Assembly (NCBI RefSeq): GCF_011601275.1
Contig: NZ_JAAOLY010000023.1
Span: 1 to 64,000 of the forward strand
DNA length: 64,000 nucleotides
Reading direction: 5' to 3'
From: Janthinobacterium lividum
Lineage (GTDB): Bacteria; Pseudomonadota; Gammaproteobacteria; Burkholderiales; Burkholderiaceae_D
Part shown: one piece after another, positions 7,445-16,196 of the stretch
Layout: the number at the start of each line of letters is the position of its first letter
Position numbering within the stretch: position 1 is the stretch's first letter
Position numbers and translations under genes: made by a program
Notes under the pieces: generated by a model
Seen by the model: only the letters and a program-made list of their open reading frames with translations
What the model was told of the DNA's origin: nothing
The model's database searches: none

Positions 7445-9967
7445 TCAATACACGTCGCGGCGGTAGCGTCCGGCCGCCAGCAGGGCGTCGACGCCCTCCT
7501 GGCCCAGCACTTCTTGCAGTACAGCATCGATTCCCGCCGCCATGCCTTGCAGGCTACCGCACACGTAGACGATGGCGCCTTGCGCCAGCCACGCGCGCAA
7601 CTCGCCGGCGTTGGCGCGCAAGCGGTCCTGCACGTATTGGCGTGCTTCGCCATCGCGCGAAAAGACCCGGTCCAGGCGCGCCAGGTGGCCAGCGTCGAGC
7701 CAGCCTTGCAACTCTGTGCCGCAGATGCTGTCAAAAGCTTGCTGGCGTTCGCCGAACAGCAACCAGTTGCGGGCCAGCCCCGCCCGCTGGCGCGCGCGTA
7801 GATGCGCACGCAAGCCGGCCAGGCCGGAACCGTTGCCGATATAAATACAGGGCACGTCGACGAGAGCGGGCGCGAAGGCGGGATTGGCTTGCAGGCGCAG
7901 GCGGATGGGGCTGCCCAGCGGGGCGAAACGCGTGAGCCAGCCGGAACAGACGCCAAATCCCTGATTGTCCTCGTCCGCATGGCGTTCCTGGCGCACCAGC
8001 AACTGCAGTTCGCCATCGGAGGGCAGCGAAGCGAGCGAATAGCTGCGGGGCGCGTGGCGGGCATTGTCGGGGTGGCTACCTTCGCCCTCGCTGCCGTCCG
8101 CGTTGCATGGAATGATTTCGGCCAGCGCGCCCGCTTCCCAGATGGTGTCGGCCGGTCCCGTCAAGGTGATTTCATGCAATTCTCCACCCTGGCTGCCCGG
8201 ATTGAGCAACACGCGGCGCGCCAGGCGCCACTTGGCATACGACGCTTCTTCCTGCACGCCGATGGCGTCGATGGCGCTGCCGCTGCAGCGGGCCAGCGCT
8301 GTGGACCAGTCGGCCAGGGCGGCAGGGTCGTGCTTGTCCACTTCGATCAGCGGGAATAATGGATGGGCGCCCAGCGCTTGCAATTGCTGCGCCAGCGCAT
8401 GGCCAAAGCCGCAAAAGGCGCTGTAATGGCGGTCGCCCAGGGCCAGCATGCCGAACTCCAGGCCCGCCAGCGGCGTGCCGGCTGTTGTTTGCAGCAGGCG
8501 CGCAAAGCGGCGCGTGCCGTCCGGCGCCTCGCCTTCGCCAAAGGTGCTGGCAACGATCAGGGTCCGTTCGTACTGGCGCAATTGCGCGGGATCAAAACGG
8601 TCCAGCGACTGTACGTCGACGGCCACCCCCGCCTGCTGCAGGGCACGCGCGCTTTCAAGGGCCAGGCGCTCGGCCTGGCCCGACTGGCTGGCGTAGGCGA
8701 CGAGCGTCGGCAAGCCGGTATTTTGCTTGTCCGTTGCGCCGGCGCCCAGCATGGCGCGCTGCGCCTGGACTGCCCGTTTTGCCTTGCGGCGGTCCAGGTA
8801 CAGCATCCAGCCCGTGACGGCGAACAGGGGCAGGCCCAGGCTGGCCAAGGTAACGATGATGCGCCCCGGCAAGCCGAAATACGTGCCCATGTGCAGCGGA
8901 TAAATGATGTTGACGAGGCGCGCACCGAGCCCCTGCTGGCTGTACGGCTCGTTTTCCGTCACCGTGCCGTCGGCCGGTGCAATGCTCATGCGGCTGCGCG
9001 CCCGTTCATGCGGCGCATCGCCGGCCAGCCACGTGAATTGCACGGCTTCGCCGGCGCGCGTGGGCAGGCGTACGCTGGCCAGGGTCCAGCCGGGGGCGTG
9101 CTGCTGGAAGCTGGTCCAGGCCTGGCCGATGTCGACGGCGGGCGCCTGCTCCTTGCCGCCGCCTTTTTTCGCGGGCGCCTGTGCCATCCTTGGCGGCTTG
9201 CCGGCCCAGGCGTCGATATTGTCGCGCACCACGTCGTAGCTCCAGTAAATGCCCGTCAGGGTCAGCGCCACGTAGACGACCAGGCACCAGGTGCCGGCCA
9301 CGGCGTGCAGATTCCACAAAAAGGAGCGGCCTTTCAGGGCCGGGTCGAAGGTCAGCCACGTGCGCCAGTCCAGCGGACGGCGGGGCCAGCGCAGATACAG
9401 CCCCGACAATGCCAGACCCAGCAGACACAGGGCCAGTGCGCCCGCCACTTGCCGGCCCGGATCGCGGGGCAGCAGCAGCCAGCGGTGCAGCGATTCCGTC
9501 CACTCGAAAAATTCCGCACCCGTCAAAGCAGGCTGGGTCGCGCCCGTGTACGGATGCACGTAGATGGACTCGCCGCGCCGCTGGCCGTTCTTCGGTGCAA
9601 AGAACAGCCGTGGCGCCGCGCCCGCTTGCGCATACACGGTGACCGAGGCCACGCGCTGGCCATGTTCGGCAGCGGCAATGTTGCTCAGCTGGGCAGGGGT
9701 CAGCGGGGTGCGGGTTTCCACGGGCACATGGCGTACGCCGGGGTTCATGAGGTCCAGCAATTCATCCTTGAAAGCCAGGGTGGCGCCGCTCAGGCCAATG
9801 ATCACCAGCACCGTACCGGCCGTGATGCCGATAAGCCAGTGCAATTGAAACCACACCTGCTTCCAGTTCCAGTGCCAGCGCCGTTGTTTTGGCGTAGCGG
9901 CAAGCTGGCGCACCGCGGACACGGCGTCGGTGCTGGCGCGCAACCGGGGGAGGGAGGAAGTGGTCAT
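7445..9967 (-). CDS. PepSY-membrane / flavodoxin / FAD-NADPH reductase fusion
   Basis: 840-aa inner-membrane electron-transfer protein. The N-terminal half is a PepSY_TM module: membrane segment at LHWLIGITAGTVLVIIG (about 43-60), then GALALCLLGLALSGLYL, TWCLVVYVALTLTGIYW and IIVTLASLGLPLFAVTGW, with periplasmic loops between. A flavodoxin domain begins near residue 420 (TLVAYASQSGQAERLAL; IVASTFGEGEAPDG). A ferredoxin-NADP reductase-like domain follows (RSYSLASLP for FAD, IYIGNGSGLAGLRAHLR and VYVCGSLQGM for NADPH). It is often annotated as sulfite reductase flavoprotein alpha. With a Fur-box-like site upstream it more likely reduces ferric siderophore iron using cytosolic NADPH. I chose the ATG at 9967 (GAAAG upstream) over 10006. 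Confidence 0.85.
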   Translation of the reverse strand: MTTSSLPRLRASTDAVSAVRQLAATPKQRRWHWNWKQVWFQLHWLIGITAGTVLVIIGLSGATLAFKDELLDLMNPGVRHVPVETRTPLTPAQLSNIAAAEHGQRVASVTVYAQAGAAPRLFFAPKNGQRRGESIYVHPYTGATQPALTGAEFFEWTESLHRWLLLPRDPGRQVAGALALCLLGLALSGLYLRWPRRPLDWRTWLTFDPALKGRSFLWNLHAVAGTWCLVVYVALTLTGIYWSYDVVRDNIDAWAGKPPRMAQAPAKKGGGKEQAPAVDIGQAWTSFQQHAPGWTLASVRLPTRAGEAVQFTWLAGDAPHERARSRMSIAPADGTVTENEPYSQQGLGARLVNIIYPLHMGTYFGLPGRIIVTLASLGLPLFAVTGWMLYLDRRKAKRAVQAQRAMLGAGATDKQNTGLPTLVAYASQSGQAERLALESARALQQAGVAVDVQSLDRFDPAQLRQYERTLIVASTFGEGEAPDGTRRFARLLQTTAGTPLAGLEFGMLALGDRHYSAFCGFGHALAQQLQALGAHPLFPLIEVDKHDPAALADWSTALARCSGSAIDAIGVQEEASYAKWRLARRVLLNPGSQGGELHEITLTGPADTIWEAGALAEIIPCNADGSEGEGSHPDNARHAPRSYSLASLPSDGELQLLVRQERHADEDNQGFGVCSGWLTRFAPLGSPIRLRLQANPAFAPALVDVPCIYIGNGSGLAGLRAHLRARQRAGLARNWLLFGERQQAFDSICGTELQGWLDAGHLARLDRVFSRDGEARQYVQDRLRANAGELRAWLAQGAIVYVCGSLQGMAAGIDAVLQEVLGQEGVDALLAAGRYRRDVY

Positions 9968-10039
9968 GGCGGCTTTCGATAGCGCCGCCATGCAGGTATC
10001 AGGCATGGCGGGGAAGAAGGAAGGCTGATATTTTAACGC

Positions 10040-10058
10040 AAACGAGAATCATTCGCAA
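10040..10058. promoter_or_regulatory. Fur-box-like iron operator
   Basis: The minus strand reads TTGCGAATGATTCTCGTTT, close to a Fur consensus (GAATGATTCTC core). It lies 73 bases upstream of the PepSY/flavodoxin reductase start, in the gap shared with divergent ilvE. The reductase is the logical target. Confidence 0.65.
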
Positions 10059-10163
10059 ATGATGGCAACCATGTGTTCATGGGGCGGGGGCCATCCACGT
10101 TTGCCTGATCGGGCACTATAGGCGCTACAATAGGGATACTGTTCACTAGTTCCCATTGCTGCC

Positions 10164-11264
10164 ATGACCACTTCCACACCGAATCTCGTCGTCACCCCGT
10201 CCGCCCACCCCTTGTCCGACGCCGAGCGCGCCGCGCGCATGGTCAACCCCGCTTTTGGCCGCATCTTCACCGACCACATGGTGGTGATTCCTTACCGTGA
10301 CGGCAAGTGGCAGCAAGGTGAACTGAAGGCTTACGGCCCCTTGATGCTGGACCCGTCCGCCTCGTCCCTGCATTACGGCCAGGCCATCTTCGAAGGCTAC
10401 AAGGCGTTTGCCCAGCCGGACGGCAGCATCAAGACTTTCCGCCCGGAACAAAACGCCGAGCGCTTCAACCGCAGCGCCGCGCGCCTGGCCATGCCGGCCA
10501 TTCCAGTCGAGCTGTTCCTGGAAGCGGGCGACGCGCTCATTTCGCAAGACCGCAACTGGGTGCCGAAGAACACGGGCGAGAGCCTGTACATGCGTCCGCT
10601 GATGATCGCCACCGATCCCTACCTGGGCGTGCGTCCGTCGGAAGAATACCTGTTCGTGCTGTTCGCCTCGCCAGCCGGCGCCTACTTCCCGAAAGGCGTG
10701 AAACCCGTCACCGTGTGGATCAGCGAAGACTTCGTGCGCGCCGCGCCGGGCGGCACCGGCGAAGCCAAGTGCGCAGGCAACTACGCGGCCAGCCTGATGG
10801 CCCAGTCGCAAGCGCAAGAAAAGGGCTGCGACCAGGTCGTGTGGCTGGACGCTGTGCACCGCGAATTCATCGAGGAAATGGGCGGCATGAACCTCTTCTT
10901 CGTCTACAAGGATGGCGAGAAGATCACCGTCGTCACGCCGGAACTGACGGGCACCTTGTTGCCAGGTATCACCCGCCGCAGCCTGCTGGAAATGGCGAAG
11001 GACCTCGGCTATGCGACGGAAGAGCGTAAATTGTCCGTCCAGCAATGGCGCGACGATATCGCCTCGGGCCGCATGACCGAAGTGTTCGCCTGCGGCACGG
11101 CCGCCGTCATCACGCCGGTGGGCGTGGCCAAGGCAAACGGTTTTGAAATGACGATCAACAACAATGAAAACGGCGCCGTCACCCTGGCCCTGCGCGAAGC
11201 GCTGCTGGGCTTGCAGCATGGCACGGCGGCCGATACGCATGGCTGGATGCACAAGGTTTGCTAG
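10164..11264 (+). CDS. ilvE: Branched-chain amino-acid aminotransferase
   Basis: 366-aa PLP-dependent class IV aminotransferase making or degrading leucine, isoleucine and valine with 2-oxoglutarate/glutamate. It is the longer BCAT type: PYRDGKWQQGELKAYGPLMLDPSASSLHYGQAIFEGYKA near the N-terminus, FRPEQNAERFN, YMRPLMIATD, and the PLP-lysine block GGTGEAKCAGNYAASL with Lys202. The C-terminal PLP-phosphate loop is FACGTAAVITPVG. Length is normal. The ATG at 10164 lacks an obvious Shine-Dalgarno sequence. A possible -10 (TACAAT, 10126-10131) precedes it. It is followed by a palindromic repeat and a strong terminator. Confidence 0.95.
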   Translation: MTTSTPNLVVTPSAHPLSDAERAARMVNPAFGRIFTDHMVVIPYRDGKWQQGELKAYGPLMLDPSASSLHYGQAIFEGYKAFAQPDGSIKTFRPEQNAERFNRSAARLAMPAIPVELFLEAGDALISQDRNWVPKNTGESLYMRPLMIATDPYLGVRPSEEYLFVLFASPAGAYFPKGVKPVTVWISEDFVRAAPGGTGEAKCAGNYAASLMAQSQAQEKGCDQVVWLDAVHREFIEEMGGMNLFFVYKDGEKITVVTPELTGTLLPGITRRSLLEMAKDLGYATEERKLSVQQWRDDIASGRMTEVFACGTAAVITPVGVAKANGFEMTINNNENGAVTLALREALLGLQHGTAADTHGWMHKVC

Positions 11265-11270
11265 TAGATG

Positions 11271-11387
11271 TCACCTGACCAAACCTACTGCGCGTCGCGC
11301 TTTGCGGCCGGCGATGCTCACCGTACTAAAGTACGGTTGCGCTTCTCGGCCACAAATCACTGCCGCTCGCTACGGTTTTGTCAGGTG
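11271..11387. repeat. Palindromic repeat-like element, about 117 bases
   Basis: The ends are near-perfect inverted repeats: CACCTGACCAAAC (11272-11284) against GTTTTGTCAGGTG (11375-11387), 12 of 13 matching. The middle holds ACCGTAC-TAAA-GTACGGT (7-bp stem, 4-base loop), and GGCCG/CGGCC pairs flank it, so the whole unit can fold into one long imperfect hairpin. It codes for nothing and sits between ilvE and its terminator. It looks like an interspersed REP/MITE-type element; only one copy is in this window, so repetition is inferred. Confidence 0.6.
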
Positions 11388-11414
11388 TCGTGACTGATGT
11401 TTTCGCTCTGACCG

Positions 11415-11442
11415 CGCCGGCACTGTGTTGCCGGCGTTTTTA
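11415..11442 (+). terminator. Rho-independent terminator after ilvE
   Basis: Perfect 8-bp stem CGCCGGCA / TGCCGGCG with a 6-base loop, followed directly by TTTTTA. It ends the ilvE transcript and lies 19 bases before the RNase T2 start. Confidence 0.85.
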
Positions 11443-11460
11443 TATCTTGAAGGAACTACG

Positions 11461-12177
11461 ATGAAAATTCGCTCTGTCTTGCCCGCGCTGGCCGCCGTTT
11501 TCCTCAGCCTGTCCGCTGGCGCCGTCCATGCGGCCGACGCCAGTTGCGCCATTCCGCGCAACGTCAGCTACGTCGATTACGACGTCAAGCCGTCGGACGA
11601 GAAAAACACGTGCTACAAGCAAAGCACGAATGTGCCTACCGATTACTTCATGCTGGCGCTGTCGTGGTCGCCGGGCTTTTGCGACAGCCAGCGCCGCCGT
11701 GGCGCCGTGTCGAAAAAGGCTGCCTTCCAATGCGCCGAGAGCAACCAGTTCGGCTGGATCGTGCATGGCCTGTGGGCGCAGTCGAACAATCCCGCCACTT
11801 GCGAAGACATTTCCGTGACGCCGCCGCGCAAGACGGACATGCACCCGCGCTATTGCAAGGGCAATTTGCCGAAACTGGCGCCGTCGGACATCCTGCCCTA
11901 CATGTGCATGCAGCCGGGGGAAGCCTTGCTGCAGGGCGAATGGGAAAAGCATGGCGCTTGCGATTTCGATACGGCGAAGGAATATTTCGAGAAGGAACGC
12001 GAACTGTTCCAGGCCTTGAAGTTGCCGGACTCCACAATGCCAAAGAACGAGCTGTTCCAGTGGATGAAACAGCACAACCCGCAGCTGAAAGGCCGCTGGC
12101 TCGGCTATGAAAAACACTCGGGCGAGTTGCGCATCTGTTATTCGAAAGATTTCAAGGTCATCGACTGCCAGAAGTGA
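11461..12177 (+). CDS. Secreted ribonuclease T2 family endonuclease
   Basis: 238 aa with a signal peptide (MKIRSVLPALAAVFLSLSAG, cleaved near VHAA|DAS). It cuts RNA through 2',3'-cyclic phosphates in the periplasm or outside. Both conserved active-site segments are intact: CAS I GWIVHGLWAQ with His102, and CAS II GEWEKHGAC with Glu162 and His164. There are eight or more cysteines, as expected for this disulphide-rich fold. The ATG at 11461 follows AAGGAAC; the frame extends a few codons upstream into the ilvE terminator and was not used. Probably a scavenging nuclease like E. coli RNase I. Confidence 0.92.
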   Translation: MKIRSVLPALAAVFLSLSAGAVHAADASCAIPRNVSYVDYDVKPSDEKNTCYKQSTNVPTDYFMLALSWSPGFCDSQRRRGAVSKKAAFQCAESNQFGWIVHGLWAQSNNPATCEDISVTPPRKTDMHPRYCKGNLPKLAPSDILPYMCMQPGEALLQGEWEKHGACDFDTAKEYFEKERELFQALKLPDSTMPKNELFQWMKQHNPQLKGRWLGYEKHSGELRICYSKDFKVIDCQK

Positions 12178-12254
12178 TGGCGCTTGCCTGCCCGGCAGAG
12201 TCTGTCCATCCATGCTAGTGTATGGCCCGGACCAGCAAGATGAACAGGTAGTTT

Positions 12255-13670
12255 ATGCAGCAGACTAGGCAGCGGCAAACGCAAGCCGTCATGGTGGGCG
12301 AGGACGGCTTGCCGCCGGGCGCCCGTTTATGGGCGATGCTGGCGCTGGCCATCGGCGTGGGCATGGCCTCGCTCGATACGGCCATTGCCAACACGGCCTT
12401 GCCGGCCATCGCCAGCGAGCTGCACACGACGCCGGCCGCCTCCGTCTGGATCGTGAATGTCTATCAACTGGCCATGGTGGCGACCTTGCTGCCGTTCTCG
12501 GCCCTCGGCGAAATCGCCGGCTACCGGCGGGTGTTTATCTCCGGCATGTTCCTGTTTACCTTGGCCTCGCTCGCCTGCGCGCTGGCCTGGTCCTTGCCCT
12601 CGCTGGTGGTGGCGCGGCTGTTCCAGGGTGTCGGCGCCAGCGCCATGATGAGCGTCAACACGGCGCTGCTGCGCGCCCTGTATCCGAAACACTTGCTGGG
12701 CCGCGCGTTTGGCAACAATGCGCTGGTGGTGGCCGTCGCGTTCGCCATCGGCCCCACGGCCGCCTCGCTGATCCTGGCGACGGCGTCGTGGCCGTGGCTG
12801 TTCGCCATCAACGTGCCGCTGGGCGTGGCCGGCTTTTTCCTGGCCAGCCGCATGCTGCCGGCGACAAAACTGTCCGGTCACACCCTCGACGCGCGCACGG
12901 CGCTGTACAACGTGGGCGCTTTTGGCTTGCTGATCTTATTGTTTGGCGATGCGGCCCATCACGCGGCCCTGTCGACCTTGCTGCCGGAACTGGTGGCCGT
13001 GGCGGTCTTCTTTGTCTTGCTGCTGCGCCGCCAGGCCGGGCATGCTGCGCCCATGCTGCCGATCGACCTGTTTCGCCGTCCATTATTCCTGCTGTCGTCG
13101 CTGACGGCCATCTGCACGTTCGCCGCGCAGGGGCTGGCGTTTGTGTCTCTGCCATTCTATTTCGAAGTGACACTGGGCCGTTCGCCCGTCGAGACGGGGT
13201 TTTTGATGACGCCATGGGCCGTGCTGGTGGCCGTGATGGCGCCCGTGGCCGGACGCCTGAGCGACCGTTATTCGCCGGGCGTGCTGGGCGGCATCGGCCT
13301 GGCGGCGCTGGCCGGCGGCTTGCTGACCCTCGTGTGGATACCGGCGCACCCAAGCGTCTTTGACATCGGCTGGCGCATGGCCTTGTGCGGCATCGGTTTT
13401 GGTTTTTTCCAGGCCCCCAATCTGAAAGCCATCATGGGCAGCGCGCCGCCCGAGCGGGCCGGCGGCGCCAGCGGCGTGGTGGCCACGTCGCGCCTGATCG
13501 GGCAAGCCACGGGCGCGGCGCTCGTCGCGTATTGCTTCACCGTTTCCGCCAGCCGGGGCACGACGTATGCGCTGTGCCTGGCGGCAGGGTTCGCCGCCGT
13601 GGCCAGCATCGCCAGCTTCTCGCGCCTGGTGGTGGCGCAGCCGGCGTGGCTTGCCGGCAAGCGCGACTGA
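12255..13670 (+). CDS. MFS drug exporter, DHA2 (14-helix) family
   Basis: 471-aa inner-membrane H+-antiporter with about 14 hydrophobic segments. The DHA2 first-helix motif is clear (ASLDTAIANTALPAIASEL), followed by WIVNVYQLAMVATLLPFSALGEIAGYRR (motif A loop) and LFQGVGASAMMSVNTALLRALYP. The motif-C-like region of helix 5 is AFAIGPTAASLIL. The substrate is probably small toxic compounds, but it cannot be read. Start at 12255; GAACAGGTAG lies upstream. There is no membrane-fusion partner gene next to it, so it acts alone or with a distant HlyD-type protein. Convergent with the acyl-CoA ligase. Confidence 0.88.
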   Translation: MQQTRQRQTQAVMVGEDGLPPGARLWAMLALAIGVGMASLDTAIANTALPAIASELHTTPAASVWIVNVYQLAMVATLLPFSALGEIAGYRRVFISGMFLFTLASLACALAWSLPSLVVARLFQGVGASAMMSVNTALLRALYPKHLLGRAFGNNALVVAVAFAIGPTAASLILATASWPWLFAINVPLGVAGFFLASRMLPATKLSGHTLDARTALYNVGAFGLLILLFGDAAHHAALSTLLPELVAVAVFFVLLLRRQAGHAAPMLPIDLFRRPLFLLSSLTAICTFAAQGLAFVSLPFYFEVTLGRSPVETGFLMTPWAVLVAVMAPVAGRLSDRYSPGVLGGIGLAALAGGLLTLVWIPAHPSVFDIGWRMALCGIGFGFFQAPNLKAIMGSAPPERAGGASGVVATSRLIGQATGAALVAYCFTVSASRGTTYALCLAAGFAAVASIASFSRLVVAQPAWLAGKRD

Positions 13671-13683
13671 GCGATCACCGCCG

Positions 13684-15318
13684 TCAGACGTCGATGGCCT
13701 TGTCCGACTGCATACGCTTGCGCAGTTCGAACTTCTGGATCTTGCCCGTCGACGTGCGGGGCAAGGGGCCGAAATAAATGGCTTTCGGCACCTTGAATCC
13801 GGCCAGGTTGTTCTTGCAAAACGCCATCAATTCCGCTTCCGTCACCGTGCCGCCTTCGCGCAGTTCGACAAAGGCGCACGGGGTCTCGCCCCATTTTTCG
13901 TCCGGCTGGGCGATGACGGCGGCGGCCAGCACTTGCGGATGGTGGTACAGCGCATCTTCCACTTCCACACTGGAAATGTTCTCGCCGCCGGAAATGATGA
14001 TGTCCTTGCTGCGGTCCTTCAGCTTGATATAGCCGTCCGGATACATGACGCCGAGGTCGCCCGTGTGGAACCAGCCGCCGGCGAACGCCTCCTGCGTCGC
14101 CTTTTCATTCTTCAGATAACCCTTCATGCAGATGTTGCCACGGAACATGATCTCACCGATCTGTTCGCCATCAGCCGCCACAGGCTGCATGGTGTCCGGG
14201 TCGAGCACGGCGACGGCGCTTTGCAGGTGGTAGCGCACGCCCTGGCGCGATTTCAACACGGCCCGCTCTTCCTGGCTCAAGGCCGCCCACTCGTCCTGTT
14301 CGGCGCAGATGGCGGCCGGGCCATACACTTCCGTCAAGCCATACGAGTGGATCAAGTCAAAGCCCATGGCTTCGATCTTCGCCACCATGGCCGCAGGCGG
14401 CGGCGCGCCAGCCACCATGCCGCGCACGGTCCAGTCGATGCCGTCGCGCCAGTTGGCGGGCGCGTTGGCCAGGGCCGCGTGCACGATGGGCGCGGCGCAA
14501 TAGTGGGTGATGCGCAATTCGCGCATCAGGTCGAACACGAGTTTCGGTTCGAACTTGCGCAGGCACACGTTGACGCCGGCGCGCGCGGCGACGGTCCACG
14601 GGAAGCACCAGCCGTTGCAGTGGAACATCGGCAAGGTCCATAGGTAGACGGCGTGCTTGGGCATGTCCCATTCCAGGATGTTCGACAAGGCGTTCAGGGC
14701 CGCGCCGCGGTGGTGGTAGACCACGCCTTTCGGGTCGCCCGTGGTGCCGGACGTGTAGTTCAGGGCGATGGCGTCCCATTCGTCTGCAGGCGGCTGCCAG
14801 TCGTAGTCGGGGTCGCCGCTGGCCAGCAAGCTTTCATAATCGAGGTCGGAAAAAGCGTCCACTTCCGGTCCCAGCACGTCATTGACCTGGATCACGCGCA
14901 AGCCGGGAATCTGCGCCGCCATCTGGCGCGCCAGCTCGGCAAATTCCGTGTCGGCCAGCAAGATTTTCGCCTGGCCATGGCGCAGCATGAACGTCAGCGA
15001 TGCCAGGTCGAGGCGGATATTCAAGGCGTTGAGGACGGCGCCGGCCATGGGAACGCCAAAGCTTGCTTCCACCATGGCGGGCGTGTTCGGCAGCATCACG
15101 GCCACCGTATCGCCCGTGCCCACGCCCAGCTTGATGAGACCGGAGGCGAGGCGGCGCGTGCGCGCATACGTTTCTTGCCACGTCTGCCGCACCGTGCCAT
15201 GTGCAATTGCCAGGCGATTGCCATATACTGCGGCTGCCCTGGCGATATAGTCGAGCGGGGTGAGGGCGGCGTAGTTGGCGCTGTTTTTGCCGAGGCCGGT
15301 GTTGAAATCAGCTGTCAT
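13684..15318 (-). CDS. AMP-forming acyl-CoA synthetase
   Basis: 544-aa ANL-superfamily ligase activating a carboxylic acid to its CoA thioester with ATP. The P-loop is YTSGTTGDPKGV (about 186-197). The adenylate motif is HSYGLTEVYGPA, the Asp motif WFHTGDLGVMYPDGY, the hinge KDRSKDIIISGGENISS, and the catalytic Lys lies in RTSTGKIQKFELR near the C-terminus. The overall pattern is that of medium/short-chain or methylthiopropionyl-type ligases rather than FadD or acetyl-CoA synthetase; the exact acid is unknown. AGGAGA precedes the start. It is divergent from a Crp/Fnr regulator 115 bases away that may control it. Confidence 0.9.
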   Translation of the reverse strand: MTADFNTGLGKNSANYAALTPLDYIARAAAVYGNRLAIAHGTVRQTWQETYARTRRLASGLIKLGVGTGDTVAVMLPNTPAMVEASFGVPMAGAVLNALNIRLDLASLTFMLRHGQAKILLADTEFAELARQMAAQIPGLRVIQVNDVLGPEVDAFSDLDYESLLASGDPDYDWQPPADEWDAIALNYTSGTTGDPKGVVYHHRGAALNALSNILEWDMPKHAVYLWTLPMFHCNGWCFPWTVAARAGVNVCLRKFEPKLVFDLMRELRITHYCAAPIVHAALANAPANWRDGIDWTVRGMVAGAPPPAAMVAKIEAMGFDLIHSYGLTEVYGPAAICAEQDEWAALSQEERAVLKSRQGVRYHLQSAVAVLDPDTMQPVAADGEQIGEIMFRGNICMKGYLKNEKATQEAFAGGWFHTGDLGVMYPDGYIKLKDRSKDIIISGGENISSVEVEDALYHHPQVLAAAVIAQPDEKWGETPCAFVELREGGTVTEAELMAFCKNNLAGFKVPKAIYFGPLPRTSTGKIQKFELRKRMQSDKAIDV

Positions 15319-15400
15319 GCTTGTCTCCTGGTAAAAGAATCTTGTAGCTCCCTGTTTCGGGATTGATACCGGTTAGCATAGCACCGGTGCTGGAAAATCA

Positions 15401-15418
15401 CTGTCATCTTAGTGACAG
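15401..15418. promoter_or_regulatory. Candidate Crp/Fnr-type operator
   Basis: CTGTCA and TGACAG are separated by six bases (TGTCA-N6-TGACA), the 5-6-5 geometry of CRP-family sites with one half-site base changed. It lies 14 bases before the regulator's ATG, in the gap divergent from the acyl-CoA ligase. It could mediate autoregulation. A six-base inverted repeat alone can occur by chance. Confidence 0.35.
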
Positions 15419-15432
15419 GTCTGAAGGATGGA

Positions 15433-16134
15433 ATGGATAGCAACGATAGTGTAGAACGTGCCGTGCCCGAACTCGACAGCCACGACTGGTTCGCGGCCCT
15501 CGATCCCCGGCATCAATCCCTGTTGCGTGCCGGCAGCGTACTGCGGCATGTCGAGGCGGGCGCCTTCATCACGCGGCGCGGCGAACCGTCGGTGCACTGG
15601 ATCGGCGTGCACACGGGCTTGATCAAGCTGGCTGTCTACAACGCCGATGGGCGCGGCGCCACGTTTTCCGGCGTGCCGGCCGGCGGCTGGTGCGGCGAGG
15701 GCAGCGTGCTCAAGCGCGAACTGCGCCGCTACGACGTGGTGGCCGTGCGCGCATCGAGCATCCTCCTCGTGCCGGTGGACCTGTTTCATCTGCTGCTGGC
15801 CGAGAGCCTCTCCTTTAACGCCTTCGTCATCCGCCAGCTGAACGAACGCATGGGCCAGTTCATCGCCACCATCCAGAACCAGCGCTTGCTGGCTGTCGAC
15901 GCGCAAGTGGCGCAAGCCATCGCGCAGCTGTTCCACCCCATGTTATATCCGCGCACCTCCAGCGTGCTTGAGCTGTCGCAGGAAGAAATCGGCTTGCTGA
16001 CCGGCATTTCGCGCCAGCGCGTGAACCAGGCGCTGGGCCATCTGGCCGAACTAAAGCTCATCAGCATTGCCTACCAATCGATCCGCGTCGTCGACCTCGA
16101 CGGCTTGCGCCGTTATGGCGTAGCGTCGCTGTGA
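15433..16134 (+). CDS. Crp/Fnr family transcriptional regulator
   Basis: 233-aa cytoplasmic regulator. Residues about 20-135 form the cyclic-nucleotide-type beta roll (VEAGAFITRRGEPSVHWIGV; CGEGSVLKRELRRYDVVAVR). A dimerisation helix follows (NERMGQFIATIQNQRLLAVDAQVAQAI). The winged helix-turn-helix is at about 180-215 (LSQEEIGLLTGISRQRVNQALGHLAELKLISI). There is no N-terminal Cys cluster, so it is not an FNR iron-sulphur sensor. I chose the ATG at 15433 (GAAGG upstream) over a GTG at 15412. It is divergent from the acyl-CoA ligase, a plausible target. Confidence 0.9.
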   Translation: MDSNDSVERAVPELDSHDWFAALDPRHQSLLRAGSVLRHVEAGAFITRRGEPSVHWIGVHTGLIKLAVYNADGRGATFSGVPAGGWCGEGSVLKRELRRYDVVAVRASSILLVPVDLFHLLLAESLSFNAFVIRQLNERMGQFIATIQNQRLLAVDAQVAQAIAQLFHPMLYPRTSSVLELSQEEIGLLTGISRQRVNQALGHLAELKLISIAYQSIRVVDLDGLRRYGVASL

Positions 16135-16196
16135 TGACAGACTGCTTGCGCGATGTATGGCATGCTTGCGGCTCGTTCACCATATTGACCTGACGC

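Noticed and set aside
10101..10131. Promoter TTGCCT ... TACAAT for ilvE
   Set aside because: The -10 is fair but the spacing is 19 bases and the -35 is weak; mentioned with ilvE but not listed as a feature.
13684..15318. Acyl-CoA ligase as FadD or acetyl-CoA synthetase
   Set aside because: Core motifs fit the wider ANL family, but the N-terminal region and length fit medium/short-chain or methylthiopropionyl-type ligases better; no specific substrate can be claimed.
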